Part shown: piece by piece, positions 51,303-60,748 of the stretch | How positions within the stretch are numbered: position 1 is the stretch's first letter | How the letters are laid out: each line of letters begins with the position of its first letter | Origin: Tanticharoenia sakaeratensis NBRC 103193 | GTDB lineage: Bacteria > Pseudomonadota > Alphaproteobacteria > Acetobacterales > Acetobacteraceae | DNA length: 64,000 nt | Reading direction: 5' to 3' | NCBI RefSeq assembly: GCF_000963885.1 | Contig: NZ_BALE01000019.1 | Coordinates: forward strand, 47,871-111,870 | Translations under genes and position numbers: made by a program | Notes under the pieces: model-generated | Databases searched by the model: none | Seen by the model: the letters and a program-made list of their open reading frames with translations, nothing else | What the model was told of the DNA's origin: nothing

Positions 51303-53741
51303 TCAGAACGAATAGGAAATCGTTCCGAAAATCTGGCGCGGCGGGATGTACTGCTCACTGGTCTGCCCGGTTCCATATGGATCGGTAAAGCGGGAGTTGA
51401 CGCCCGCAACGTTCGTCAGATTGCTGCACGTCACCGAGAAAAGCCAGCCGGTATGATGCGGCTTGTAGGACATGTAGAAGTTCCACAAATCATAGGCCGG
51501 TGTGTTGTCGAGGGCGGGATTGTTGAAAATCCGCGACTGAAGCGGCCCGCGATAGACGAACTGAATCCGCGTCAGCAGGTCGCCATACGGCACATCCCAG
51601 GTGTAGGCAGCGGACAGCGACCCCTGGACATGGGGCATCTGCGGCGGCGTATTGCCCTTGATATTGGGGGCTGCAGCTTCCACCGCAGCCCAGCATGCCG
51701 GATTGTAATATTCGCCGCCATAGGCACAGGCCGCGGAACTGGCATAGGCAGCCTGCTGGGTGACGGTATCGATCGCCCGATAATTGCTGGTGACGCGACC
51801 GTCTTCCAGCGTCAGGTTGCCATCCAGACGCAGACGTCCATGAAACGCCAGATACGTCCCTTCGGATTCAAGGCCCCACATCTCGACATTCGGCACGTTC
51901 GCGATGCCATAGGCATAAGGGTACGGATCGTCCTCGACATACTGCATGTTGTGATATTTTGAGAAGAAGGCAGCAAGGTTCAGGCGCAGGTCATGATCGA
52001 AGAACCAGTTCTTCGACCCCAGTTCGAACGTCGTGTTGCGCTCGGGCTGGAAATTGATGCCCACGACCTTGGATTCCGGATTGCCGTTCACGCCACCCGG
52101 CTTGTAGCCCGTCGCCACGTCAAAATAGACCATGTTGCGCGGCGTGATGTCATAGTCAGCCTCGGCCTTCCAGGTCGGCGTGCTGGTATGAAACGTGTTG
52201 CTCAGGCTCGAGCTTCCGAACGCCGAGAAATTGCCGTCGTAGTGCACGAAGTGATCGTAGTTGTAGCGCGCGCCACCCGTCAGATGTAGCTTCTTCGTCA
52301 CGTCGTAGGTGAACTGGACATAAGGTGCGACTGTGAAGCGGCTGACATTCGTCAAATTGCCGTAGGACAGATTGGACGGCGGATTGGTCATGACGTCAGC
52401 CGGCACCACGAGGTCGGCAGGTGTCGGCGCTGTCGTGCCCTCGTATTCCACGACGAACTGCTGGCTGCGCTGTCCGAGCAGGAACACGCCGCCGGTCCAC
52501 GTAAACGGCCCGTGGCCGTTCGAATGCAACGACAGCTCCTCGGTATAGGAATTCATGTGCGTGGACCACGCCGCATCGTTATCGTAGAAGCCGAGGTCGG
52601 CAAATGCGCCGCGTGAACTGTTCATCGTGATGAAATTGTTCAGATGCTGGAAGCCGGTGACGGATGTCAGCGTCGCCCAGGGCATCCGGTAATCCAGATT
52701 GAGATGATAAAGCTGCGTGTGCAGATTGAAGACCGACGGATAATCCTGTGCAACGCGACGCGCGCCGGACGTCGTGTCGAGAATGTTCTTCTGTTCCGCC
52801 CCTTCGTTGGTCTGCCCGTACCATTGTCCGGTCAGCGTCGCGGTGAAATTCTCGATCGGCTGCCACAAGGCCGCGAGCTTGCCGCCCGTGCTTTCCTGTC
52901 CGTCCAGCCCGAAACCGTAGGTCGAGTGGGCGAACGGAGAATGATCGTATTGCTGGAACGATCCCCGCAGCGCGAAATGATCGCCGATCGGCACGTTCAG
53001 GATCATCCGGCCACGCGCCATTGCGTAATTGCCGCCGCTCGCCTCCAGCTTTCCGCTGAACTTCTGCAACTGTGGCTGGACGGTGTTCACGACAAGCGCA
53101 CCGCCGGTCGAACTCTGCCCATACAGCGCGCCCTGCGGCCCGCGCAGCACCTCTACCTGATCGACGTCGAGCATCGTCTGATCCAGCGTGATGGTGTTGG
53201 GAATGAACACGCCGTCGGTATAGAACGCGACACCCGATTGCGCGACCAGGGCGTTCTCGGGCGTCTGCGACCCGACACCACGGATCGACACATTCGTTTC
53301 GAAGCCCGCCGTTTTCGCAATACTCAGGCTCGGCACCATGCCGTTCAGGTCGGAGACCTGCGTCACATTGGACTGATCGAGTGCTGCACCCGAAATCGCC
53401 GTGACGGCGATAGGCGTGCGCTGGAGATTGGAGCGTATGTGCGCGACCGTGACCGTCACCTGCTCGATCTGCGGCCCGGATGCCTTGCCCGACCCGGCAA
53501 CCGCCGGCGTCGTGGCCCCGATACGCTTCCGATCCATGGCGACAGTGGCTGGCGCAGCCTGCGAATTTCCTGCAGCCGTTGCCACGGGGGCTGCGTGATG
53601 TGCCTTGCGGGACGCGCCATGATGCTGCGACGTGGACGTCGTCTGGGCGATTGCCGGCGCGGTCAGACCGCCGAGACACGTCATCAGCAGCAGAGCCCGC
53701 CGCCCGCCACGCCCCTCAACAGATCTGGACAGGTCAGTCAT
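51303..53741 (-). CDS. TonB-dependent receptor of the TauD/ABC array
   Basis: 812 residues. A signal peptide (RRALLLMTCLGGLTAPAIAQ) is followed by a His/Ala/Pro-rich linker, the TonB-box-like EQVTVTVAHI, and the plug (IRGVGSQTPENALVAQSG; VEVLRGPQGALYGQSSTGGALVV). The barrel ends in GTISYSF with the terminal Phe. Its plug is of the large class seen in sphingomonads and Caulobacter that take up diverse organics. It lies 138 bases after the alcohol dehydrogenase stop and just before the binding-protein gene. The ligand is likely the substrate of the TauD-type dioxygenase or the ABC transporter. Confidence 0.87.
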   Translation of the reverse strand: MTDLSRSVEGRGGRRALLLMTCLGGLTAPAIAQTTSTSQHHGASRKAHHAAPVATAAGNSQAAPATVAMDRKRIGATTPAVAGSGKASGPQIEQVTVTVAHIRSNLQRTPIAVTAISGAALDQSNVTQVSDLNGMVPSLSIAKTAGFETNVSIRGVGSQTPENALVAQSGVAFYTDGVFIPNTITLDQTMLDVDQVEVLRGPQGALYGQSSTGGALVVNTVQPQLQKFSGKLEASGGNYAMARGRMILNVPIGDHFALRGSFQQYDHSPFAHSTYGFGLDGQESTGGKLAALWQPIENFTATLTGQWYGQTNEGAEQKNILDTTSGARRVAQDYPSVFNLHTQLYHLNLDYRMPWATLTSVTGFQHLNNFITMNSSRGAFADLGFYDNDAAWSTHMNSYTEELSLHSNGHGPFTWTGGVFLLGQRSQQFVVEYEGTTAPTPADLVVPADVMTNPPSNLSYGNLTNVSRFTVAPYVQFTYDVTKKLHLTGGARYNYDHFVHYDGNFSAFGSSSLSNTFHTSTPTWKAEADYDITPRNMVYFDVATGYKPGGVNGNPESKVVGINFQPERNTTFELGSKNWFFDHDLRLNLAAFFSKYHNMQYVEDDPYPYAYGIANVPNVEMWGLESEGTYLAFHGRLRLDGNLTLEDGRVTSNYRAIDTVTQQAAYASSAACAYGGEYYNPACWAAVEAAAPNIKGNTPPQMPHVQGSLSAAYTWDVPYGDLLTRIQFVYRGPLQSRIFNNPALDNTPAYDLWNFYMSYKPHHTGWLFSVTCSNLTNVAGVNSRFTDPYGTGQTSEQYIPPRQIFGTISYSF

Positions 53742-53831
53742 GGCTGCCGGCTCTCCACCTGAATGCGTCCCGAATGACGCGCTTGTTGTTCATCGTGCAC
53801 GCCGACTGGATCACGGGCATGCCGCGCACGT

Positions 53832-53845
53832 CTTGTCGGCACAAG
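53832..53845. repeat. Inverted repeat before TonB receptor 4
   Basis: CTTGT-CGGC-ACAAG lies in the 138-base gap between the alcohol dehydrogenase stop and the receptor start, with a related half-site CTTGT about 20 bases further on. It could be an operator for an internal promoter. Evidence is weak. Confidence 0.25.
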
Positions 53846-53879
53846 CCCCTATCTTGTCTCCAAGTGTTATGTTTCGCTT

Positions 53880-54926
53880 TCATACCGAACGAATAACGAT
53901 CTTGCCGAAGAAATTGCCGGATTCCAGCCGCGCCATCGCATCCGGCAGTGCCGTGACGTCCCAGACCGAATCGATCACGGCGCGCAGTTTTCCGCACAGA
54001 TAGGCCTCGATCGTCGCCTGCATGTCATGCCGCGTATATCCGCCGTGCCCGATCAGGGTGCGTCCGTAATGAAAGATGGAGGTGTTGCGGATCGTGGAGT
54101 CATTGCCGGCCGTCGTGCCTGACATGACGACCCGCCCCCCGATCGCACAGGCATCGATCGCCTGCTGCAGGAACGCGCCCCCGACATGGTCCCACACAAG
54201 ATCAGCCCCGAGATCGGACGTCTCGGCTCTCGCGGCACCGACCCAGTCACCCGCGCTGCGATCAATCGCAACGTCGGCCCCAAGTTCGCGAGCGCGCATG
54301 CATTTGTCTGACCCCGACGCCAGGGCGATCACGCGCGCGCCGCGGGCACGGGCGATCTGGATGCCGGCCGTCCCCAGGCCCGAACCTGCACCCGGAATGA
54401 CCACCGTCTCGCCGGGCTCGAGCTTCCCGGCACCCAGCAGGCCTCGCCATGCCGTGACCGAGGCCACAGGCACGCTGGCCATGTCGACGGCCGACAGGCT
54501 CTCTGCGTCGTAAAGATGGCAGTTGCGCACAGGGGCCGTGACGTAATCCGCAAACCCGCCGTCACGGCTTGATCCGATGGTCCGAAGCGTCGGACAGAAG
54601 CCGGGAAGATCCCGCGCACACCATGCGCATGCTCCGCACGTCACGACCGGATCGAGCACGACCGATTGCCCCAGCAGGGACTCACCTTCCACGCCGCCGC
54701 TCGCGACGACAATACCTGCGATGTCCATGCCCGCGATATGCGGCAGGCGAAATCCGCCGACAAGCGCGCTCTCGCGCTGCAGCAGATCGAGGCGATTGAG
54801 CGCGCAGGCCGCAACGCGGATCAGAACCTCGTCGGATGCCGGCACGGGAACGCGCACCTCCTCACGCGATACAACGTCAGGGCCGCCGAACCCCCTCTGC
54901 ACCCACGCTGCCATCATGCCGCTCAT
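53880..54926 (-). CDS. Zinc-containing alcohol dehydrogenase-like MDR protein
   Basis: 348 residues of the medium-chain dehydrogenase family. N-terminal GroES-like domain with GMDIAGIVVASGG, then a Cys-rich structural zinc loop (TCGACAWCARDLPGFC), and an NAD(P) Rossmann domain with VVIPGAGSGLGTAGIQIARARG. The ATG overlaps the dioxygenase stop by four bases (ATGA), so they are coupled. It may oxidise an alcohol or aldehyde released by the dioxygenase; the substrate is not known. Confidence 0.83.
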   Translation of the reverse strand: MSGMMAAWVQRGFGGPDVVSREEVRVPVPASDEVLIRVAACALNRLDLLQRESALVGGFRLPHIAGMDIAGIVVASGGVEGESLLGQSVVLDPVVTCGACAWCARDLPGFCPTLRTIGSSRDGGFADYVTAPVRNCHLYDAESLSAVDMASVPVASVTAWRGLLGAGKLEPGETVVIPGAGSGLGTAGIQIARARGARVIALASGSDKCMRARELGADVAIDRSAGDWVGAARAETSDLGADLVWDHVGGAFLQQAIDACAIGGRVVMSGTTAGNDSTIRNTSIFHYGRTLIGHGGYTRHDMQATIEAYLCGKLRAVIDSVWDVTALPDAMARLESGNFFGKIVIRSV

Positions 54927-55756
54927 CCTTCGGCCTTGACCCAGAGACGATGCAGCAGGCGTTCGTAGCGCTGGTCGTCATACATCGTCGCGGAATGCAT
55001 GGTCTGGAGGTTGTTCCAGATCACGAGATCGCCCGCGCGCCACTGATGCCGATAGACCTGCTCCGGCCGCGTGACAAAATCGGTCAGTTCGCGCAGGAAC
55101 GCGCGCCCTTCCTCGTCGCTCATGCCGTCAATGCCACGCGCGCTGCCGTTGCTCATGTAAAGTCCCGGCCGCCCGGCTGCGTCGCGCCGCACGAGCCTGT
55201 GCCGCACTTCGGGATTCTCGGCTCTCTGCCTCTCCGTCACGACATAATCGGGAAAGCGTGTCTGCATGTAGAAAATGAAGTCGTACACCACGACCATATC
55301 CTCGATGCGCGCCTTCGTCGTCTCCGGCAGGTTGTCGTAGGCGCGACATGTGTCGGCGAACAACGTGTCCCCGCCCACCGGCGGCACGTCGAGTGCATAC
55401 AGCGTCGTCGCCGCCAGTGGACGCGCGAGGTAGGTCCCGTCCGAATGCCAGCCCAGCCCGTCGAGATGCACCCCGATCATCTTGCCGTCCTGTTTCTTGT
55501 TGGACAGCACATAGACTTCCGGATGGCCGGGCACGGTATATTCGAGACGCGTGTGCGGCACGAGCTCGCCGAGCGCCTCGCCGAACGTGACGTAATCCTC
55601 GACCGACAAGGCCTGGTCACGCAGCACGACGATGGGATTGCGGTCATACACGTCCCGGATGGCCGCACGTTCGGCATCGCTGCTGCGCGCGAGATCGACG
55701 CCTGTGATTTCGACGCCGGTGCCGCCTGCGATCGGCGTGACGGTCAAGGCACTCAT
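54923..55756 (-). CDS. TauD/TfdA-family 2-oxoglutarate dioxygenase
   Basis: 277 residues from ATG 55756 (AAGGA upstream). The Fe(II) facial triad is visible: His104 and Asp106 (GWHSDGTYL) and His254 (TMHSATMYD), with Arg270 for 2-oxoglutarate (LLHRLW). This family hydroxylates taurine, alkyl sulfates, herbicides and related compounds, splitting off sulfite or similar. It starts 16 bases after the permease stop and is coupled to the alcohol dehydrogenase. With an ABC importer of Ssu/Tau type in front, a sulfonate, sulfate ester or similar substrate is plausible. Confidence 0.85.
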   Translation of the reverse strand: MSALTVTPIAGGTGVEITGVDLARSSDAERAAIRDVYDRNPIVVLRDQALSVEDYVTFGEALGELVPHTRLEYTVPGHPEVYVLSNKKQDGKMIGVHLDGLGWHSDGTYLARPLAATTLYALDVPPVGGDTLFADTCRAYDNLPETTKARIEDMVVVYDFIFYMQTRFPDYVVTERQRAENPEVRHRLVRRDAAGRPGLYMSNGSARGIDGMSDEEGRAFLRELTDFVTRPEQVYRHQWRAGDLVIWNNLQTMHSATMYDDQRYERLLHRLWVKAEG

Positions 55757-55772
55757 CGCAAAGGATCCTTTT

Positions 55773-56588
55773 TCAACGGTCGCGTACGATCGCGGCTTCG
55801 TGCCAGCGACGCAGGCAGAGGTATTGCACCAGTGACAGAAGGCCGGAAATGCCGACGCCAAGCAGCCCGAGCAGGAACAGGCTTGCGAACATGCGTGGCG
55901 TGTTCAGCCTGTTTGCCGCCTCGCTGATCCGCCAGGCCAGTCCCGCATCGGTCCCCGACCCCGCCACGAATTCTGCGACCACGGCACCCACAAGTGCCAG
56001 ACCGCCCGCGAGCTTCATTCCCGACAAGGTATAGGGCATCGCAGCCGGAAGTTCGAGAAGGACGAGACGCTGCCATGAAGACGCGCGTCGCACCGTGAAC
56101 AGGTCATGCAGATCGTGGCTGACGCTCTTGAGGCCCATCATCGTGTTGGCCGTCACCGGAAAGAACGCGATGATCGCAGCCAGGATCAGGATGGCGGCGT
56201 TGACGTTGTCCACACCCACCCAGACCAGCACCAGAGGCGCGATCGCGACCGTCGGCGTGACCTGCGTCAGCACCATCAGCGGCGACACCGAAAGGTCGAG
56301 CAACCGGGAACGCGAGAACAGGATCGCAAGCACGATCCCGGCCACACTGCCGATCGCAAATGCCTCCACGGTCACGACGAACGTGTTCCAGGTGGACCAC
56401 AGCAGCGTACCCGCATGGAGCCAGAGATCGGATGCAACGGCACTCGGCGTCGGCAGGATCAGGGGCGAAACGTGCCCGAGCCGCACGACCGCTTCCCAGA
56501 TTGCGAGAAGGATCGCGAAAAATGCCGTGGGCAATGCGGTCCGCAACCATAGCGGCGGCCGCGCGAGGAGATAGGACCAGTCGCTCAT
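55773..56588 (-). CDS. SsuC/TauC-type ABC permease
   Basis: 271 residues from ATG 56588, which overlaps the ATPase stop as ATGA (ATG 56603 is a weaker choice). About six hydrophobic helices; the BPD_transp_1 segment SWQRLVLLELPAAMPYTLSGMKLAGG is the EAA-like coupling loop. Typical of nitrate/sulfonate/taurine importers. It lies between the ATPase and the dioxygenase genes. Confidence 0.87.
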   Translation of the reverse strand: MSDWSYLLARPPLWLRTALPTAFFAILLAIWEAVVRLGHVSPLILPTPSAVASDLWLHAGTLLWSTWNTFVVTVEAFAIGSVAGIVLAILFSRSRLLDLSVSPLMVLTQVTPTVAIAPLVLVWVGVDNVNAAILILAAIIAFFPVTANTMMGLKSVSHDLHDLFTVRRASSWQRLVLLELPAAMPYTLSGMKLAGGLALVGAVVAEFVAGSGTDAGLAWRISEAANRLNTPRMFASLFLLGLLGVGISGLLSLVQYLCLRRWHEAAIVRDR

Positions 56589-57352
56589 GATCGATCGGTC
56601 CATGCGCCGCGCAGCCGGGCCGACACCTCGGCACGCACCCGCGCGTAGTCCTTCCGCTCCCGCAGATCCGTGCGATCCGGGCCGAAATCCACCGGAAGCT
56701 GCCAGTCGATACGGCCGTCACGCAGCGCCACGATCGTGGTCGAAAGGAAAACCGCTTCCTCGACACTATGAGTCACGAACACCACGGCCGGGCGCCGACG
56801 CTCGTAAAGCGCACGCAGATCGTCGTTCAGACGGTGGCGGGTGAGTTCGTCGAGGGCCGCGAACGGCTCATCCATCAGAAGCACATCCGGATCGGTCACG
56901 AGTGCTCGCGCAATCGAGACACGCATCTTCATGCCGCCCGAAAGCTCGCGAGGATAGGCATCGGCCCTGTCCTGAAGACCGGTGGCGCAGAGGCTTTCGA
57001 ACACGGCATCGCGCGCAGCTCCCTTCGACTGCCCACGGAGCTTCAGCGGCAGATAGACATTGTCGAAAACCGACTTCCACGGCAGCAGCGTCGGCTCCTG
57101 CGGGACAAGCGCACAATCAGGCACGTGCTCCGCGCGCCCGGTGTAGTCGATCCTGCCCCGCGTCGGACGGTTCAGACGCGCAAGCAGCCGAAGGAGCGTG
57201 GATTTCCCGCAACCCGATGGCCCAAGGAGGGTTACGAACGCGCCCGCGGGTACGTCGAGATCGATATCGCTCAACGTATCGACGCTGCGCCCCGCGTAGC
57301 GTTTGCCAACGCCACGCGCCACGATCCCGGCACCATGGATGGTATCAGGCAT
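56585..57352 (-). CDS. SsuB/TauB-type ABC transporter ATPase
   Basis: 255 residues: Walker A LLGPSGCGKSTLLRLLA, signature LSGGMKMRVSIARAL, Walker B DVLLMDEPFAALDELTR and the H-loop FVTHSVEEAVFL. This is the nitrate/sulfonate/taurine importer class. It is the first gene of the array that continues with permease, dioxygenase, dehydrogenase, TonB receptor and binding protein. The start is ATG at 57352. Confidence 0.9.
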   Translation of the reverse strand: MPDTIHGAGIVARGVGKRYAGRSVDTLSDIDLDVPAGAFVTLLGPSGCGKSTLLRLLARLNRPTRGRIDYTGRAEHVPDCALVPQEPTLLPWKSVFDNVYLPLKLRGQSKGAARDAVFESLCATGLQDRADAYPRELSGGMKMRVSIARALVTDPDVLLMDEPFAALDELTRHRLNDDLRALYERRRPAVVFVTHSVEEAVFLSTTIVALRDGRIDWQLPVDFGPDRTDLRERKDYARVRAEVSARLRGAWTDRS

Positions 57353-57883
57353 GGAACGGGACAGGTTCGGAATGAAACAGTGTCGTCTCCATCAACGTCA
57401 GCGGAGCCAGAAGCCTAGGGGCAGTCCCCTGCCCGCTTCTTGCCTGTATGCGCATACGATCTGTTTGCGCAACAACTCTCGCACGCAATCCCGACGGTGC
57501 AACGGGAAGGCGCTATATCTGCGCGCCGTAGATGCGCAGCAGGTTTTTCATGACCCCGACACTCGATTTCCAGACGCATGAAAGTATCGTCAGGAAATCA
57601 GGGCAGTGAAGTGCTCCAATATTGTGCCTTCGCTGCATGAAATCACATGGCATTGCGTCCACAAGGCACCCGTCACGATCCCCGGCAACAGACATCACGG
57701 TTCCGTGACCTCCTGGGGGCCTGCGACATGTCGACACACCATTCCCCAAGGCTTGCCGACGGCGCACGCGGGCAAATCCTTGTTGCCTGTCGGCCGACAG
57801 GAGCTCTTGGGTTTTTCCTGAAACTTCGCTCGAAACCGGCTTCCGGAAGCACCTTGCGGCAACGAACACTTCCCGCGATCGGA
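57353..57883. other. 531-base intergenic region with palindromes
   Basis: No convincing gene. It has a 16-bp perfect palindrome CCTGTCGGCCGACAGG (57786-57801), a 12-bp palindrome GCTTCCGGAAGC (57839-57850), a TCACGG-TT-CCGTGA dyad (57695-57708) and a GGGCAG/CTGCCC hairpin near 57419-57435. A TPP-riboswitch resemblance near 57353-57430 was considered and rejected. The upstream region of the ABC array should hold its promoter, which I could not place. Confidence 0.4.
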
Positions 57884-58687
57884 TCAGCTGCCGCTCGACA
57901 CGTACCCTGCGACCCCGCGGCCCCAGGCCCACACCATGACGCCGAGAAACACAAACCCCAGAGCCGGCGATACTGCGCCGAACCACATCGGCATTCCGAG
58001 CGGATCGGCATGCCGCACCATGACAAGGGTCGGATAATAACAGATGCCCGCGATCGGCACGGCCCAGGTCAGGAACCGCCGCAGCCAGCGCCCGAACATC
58101 GGCAACGGATACTGCCCGGCTTCGACCCCGCCATAGGTCAGGATATTCACGACCTCCAATCCCTCGATCGTCAGGAAGCACAGGGCCGCCTGGCCGATCA
58201 GGATTCCAAGGAACAGGGCGGCACCCCCGGCCACGGCCCATGGGATCAGCCACACCGTGGCCCATCCGACATGCGGCGACAGATGCAGGCCGGCCGCCAG
58301 CACGAACGCACCCTGCAGGAAGCGGCCGACCGGCCGGAGACGCAGTTCGTGGCCGAGCAACAGAAGCAGGGTCGAACGTGGCCGCAGCAGGAGCCGGTCG
58401 AAATTGCCCGTCTTTACGAATTCGCCGCCGAAGATCTCGAACCCGCGCCCCAGCGTCTCCGCGACCGAAAATGCGACATTCACGAGCCCATACAGCACCG
58501 CGACCATGCCGATATCCCAGCCGCCGAGGGACCCGAACCGGTGAAACAGGCTCCACAGGCCAAAGAAGCTCAGCAGGGTCGTGACAAAATTGCCCGCAGC
58601 CTGCAGCACGAACGTGCCGGGATAGCGAAGCTGGGCTGCGATCGAGGCCGCGGCCATGCGGCGGTACAACACGAGCCCGTCAAGCAC
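57884..58687 (-). CDS. ABC-2 exporter permease (ABC2_membrane_6 type), subunit 2
   Basis: 267 residues, six or so hydrophobic helices, with FGGEFVKTGNFDRLLLRP and VEAGQYPLPMFGRW. These resemble PF06182 (ABC2_membrane_6) proteins, usually found as two permeases plus one ATPase. The start at 58687 overlaps the partner permease by eight bases. The exported substrate is unknown. Confidence 0.8.
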   Translation of the reverse strand: MLDGLVLYRRMAAASIAAQLRYPGTFVLQAAGNFVTTLLSFFGLWSLFHRFGSLGGWDIGMVAVLYGLVNVAFSVAETLGRGFEIFGGEFVKTGNFDRLLLRPRSTLLLLLGHELRLRPVGRFLQGAFVLAAGLHLSPHVGWATVWLIPWAVAGGAALFLGILIGQAALCFLTIEGLEVVNILTYGGVEAGQYPLPMFGRWLRRFLTWAVPIAGICYYPTLVMVRHADPLGMPMWFGAVSPALGFVFLGVMVWAWGRGVAGYVSSGS

Positions 58688-59504
58688 CCTGCACCTCCAG
58701 ACGATCGACGGTCCTGCGCATCCAGGCCCTGCCGAACAGGGTCAGCACGGCGAGCCACACGATCTGGATCACGATCGCGGTTCCCGCACCCCCGGGAATG
58801 GCGACGCCGAGATAGAGACGGATCGGAATATCGGTGATGCCGGCGAACGGCTGCAGGAGCAGCAGGGTCTGCGCCCATGGCGGGTAGAGCGGCAGCGGCA
58901 GCAGCATGCCCGACAGCAGGACGGACAACGGCACGGCAATTGCATTGGCCCCGAGCGGCGAGAGTGTCCGTGCCGTCAGCACGTTCCACCACATCACGAT
59001 CGTCGCCGAGATCAGTGCGCCCAGTCCGAACGAGACAAGCGCCAGGATCGCCGCCGTCATGGATACAGGCGGCGCCAGGCTCCACGCCTCCAGTCCCAGC
59101 AGGGCCGCCAGCGGGCCGGCAATCGCGGCGAGCAGGATCGCGCGCGGCACAGCGGCCCCGACAAGCCAGGCAAGGCTCGACGAGAGCCACCATGCCCACA
59201 TGTCGACCGGCCGCAGCAGGTCGTAGACGATGGCGCCCGTCCGTGCGGCATCCCCGACCGATGGCAGACAGCCGATCGGCAGCAGCCGGAACAGCGATTG
59301 CTGCAACCATGTGTAGGTCATGGCCTGCCGCAGCGTCAGCGGGGCGTGCGCATCCGGCGCATGGTGATAGACCGATGCGTACGCCATCAGCGTGATGGCC
59401 CCGAACCAGAGCTGCGCGACCAGCCCGGCCGCAACCGCGATCCGATAGCGCAGGCCGATCCGGCCCTGCAGCACGAATGCCGAGAGATAGGCCCGCATGC
59501 TCAC
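58680..59504 (-). CDS. ABC-2 exporter permease (ABC2_membrane_6 type), subunit 1
   Basis: 274 residues from a GTG at 59504 overlapping the ATPase stop (GTGA); ATG at 59498 (MRAYLS) is equally possible. Segments AIVYDLLRPVDMWAWWLSSS and LSGMLLPLPLYPPWAQTLL match the same ABC-2 family as its neighbour. Together with that protein and the ATPase it forms an ABC-2 type exporter. Confidence 0.8.
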   Translation of the reverse strand: MSMRAYLSAFVLQGRIGLRYRIAVAAGLVAQLWFGAITLMAYASVYHHAPDAHAPLTLRQAMTYTWLQQSLFRLLPIGCLPSVGDAARTGAIVYDLLRPVDMWAWWLSSSLAWLVGAAVPRAILLAAIAGPLAALLGLEAWSLAPPVSMTAAILALVSFGLGALISATIVMWWNVLTARTLSPLGANAIAVPLSVLLSGMLLPLPLYPPWAQTLLLLQPFAGITDIPIRLYLGVAIPGGAGTAIVIQIVWLAVLTLFGRAWMRRTVDRLEVQGA

Positions 59505-60472
59505 GTGGCATGATCCGCGTAGAAGCGCGTGATGATCTCCTCGATCGCCGGGCGGCCGATCCTGAGATCGTCGAGGCCTGGCACCGCGCTTAACTGCGCG
59601 ACCAACACCTGTGCGGGCACGAGACGCGGATCGAAGGTGATCGTGACACTTCGCCCGTCCCGCATGGTCTCGGTGGCGCCATGCGGGAGGTCGAGCACCG
59701 GCGGCTCCGTCACGAAATCCGCTTCGAGGATCCGCTCGGACAGCGTGGTCGCGCGCAGGTCCTGGAACGGGCTGTCGGTCAGGATGCGTCCATGGCCGAT
59801 GACGATGACACGTTCGGCCAGCGCCTCGATATCGTGCATGTCGTGCGTCGTCAGCAACACCGTCGTGCCGCGCTCCCGTCGCAGGTCGCGCACGAACGCG
59901 CGGACGGCGAGCTTGGATGGGGCATCGAGCCCGATCGTCGGTTCGTCGAGGATGAGCACTTCAGGATCATGCAGGAGGGCCGCGGCAATCTCGGCGCGCA
60001 TGCGCTGTCCGAGTGACAGCTGACGCACGGACTGATCCATGATCCCACCCAGATCGAGCGCCTCCGTCAGCCGGGCGCGATTGCGGGCGAAACGCTCGGG
60101 ATCGACACCGTAGATGTCGCGCAGGAGTCCGAGCCCCTCGGCGACGGAGAGATCCCACCACAGCTGCGTGCGCTGGCCGAAAACGACACCGATCCGCGCC
60201 ACATGCGCGCGACGATCCTGCCATGGCACGAGATCGCCCACCCGGACGATGCCGGATGTCGGCCGCAGGATGCCCGAGAGGATCTTGATGGCGGTGGACT
60301 TGCCGGCACCATTGGGACCGATGAACCCGGCGATCTCCCCGGCCGCCACGGAAAAGGAAATACCGTCGAGTGCCGTGATCTCGCGCGTGCGGCCGCGCCA
60401 GCTGCCGCCCTCCCGGACGTGATAGACCTTGCGCAGGTCTTCGACTGCGATGGCAACCGTGCCGCGGATCAT
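59501..60472 (-). CDS. ABC-2 exporter ATPase
   Basis: 323 residues from ATG 60472; no strong ribosome-binding site, and further upstream starts are possible in the open frame (to 60664). Walker A GFIGPNGAGKSTAIKIL, signature LSLGQRMRAEIAAAL, Walker B VLILDEPTIGLD and H-loop LLTTHDMHDIEAL. The C-terminal ~80 residues are an extra domain typical of the group that partners ABC2_membrane_6 permeases. It is transcribed first in the three-gene operon, divergent from the HAD gene. Confidence 0.87.
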   Translation of the reverse strand: MIRGTVAIAVEDLRKVYHVREGGSWRGRTREITALDGISFSVAAGEIAGFIGPNGAGKSTAIKILSGILRPTSGIVRVGDLVPWQDRRAHVARIGVVFGQRTQLWWDLSVAEGLGLLRDIYGVDPERFARNRARLTEALDLGGIMDQSVRQLSLGQRMRAEIAAALLHDPEVLILDEPTIGLDAPSKLAVRAFVRDLRRERGTTVLLTTHDMHDIEALAERVIVIGHGRILTDSPFQDLRATTLSERILEADFVTEPPVLDLPHGATETMRDGRSVTITFDPRLVPAQVLVAQLSAVPGLDDLRIGRPAIEEIITRFYADHAT

Positions 60473-60748
60473 GCCGGAAGAGCCCCGCACTGCCGCATCA
60501 CGCGCTTTCTGAAACACCGCCGCATGAGCCTCGAATCCTCGAACATTCAAGGCGCAACCGTTCCCGATCCTGCGCGTCATGCCAAGGGGCTCGACGTGTC
60601 GGAGTCCAGCACGCAAAAATCTAGGCGATGCTACATTTATGACCGAATAATAATTGAAAATCAAGACTGAAATTTCGCAGACTATTATTATAACTTCTGC
60701 GTGATCCTCAGGAGGACATCAGACACACTCAGCGATCGGAGATCAGTC

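Noticed and set aside
57353..57435. TPP-riboswitch-like GAACCTG segment upstream of the ABC ATPase
   Set aside because: The CTGAGA and TAATGCC landmarks of the THI element are missing and the spacing does not fit.
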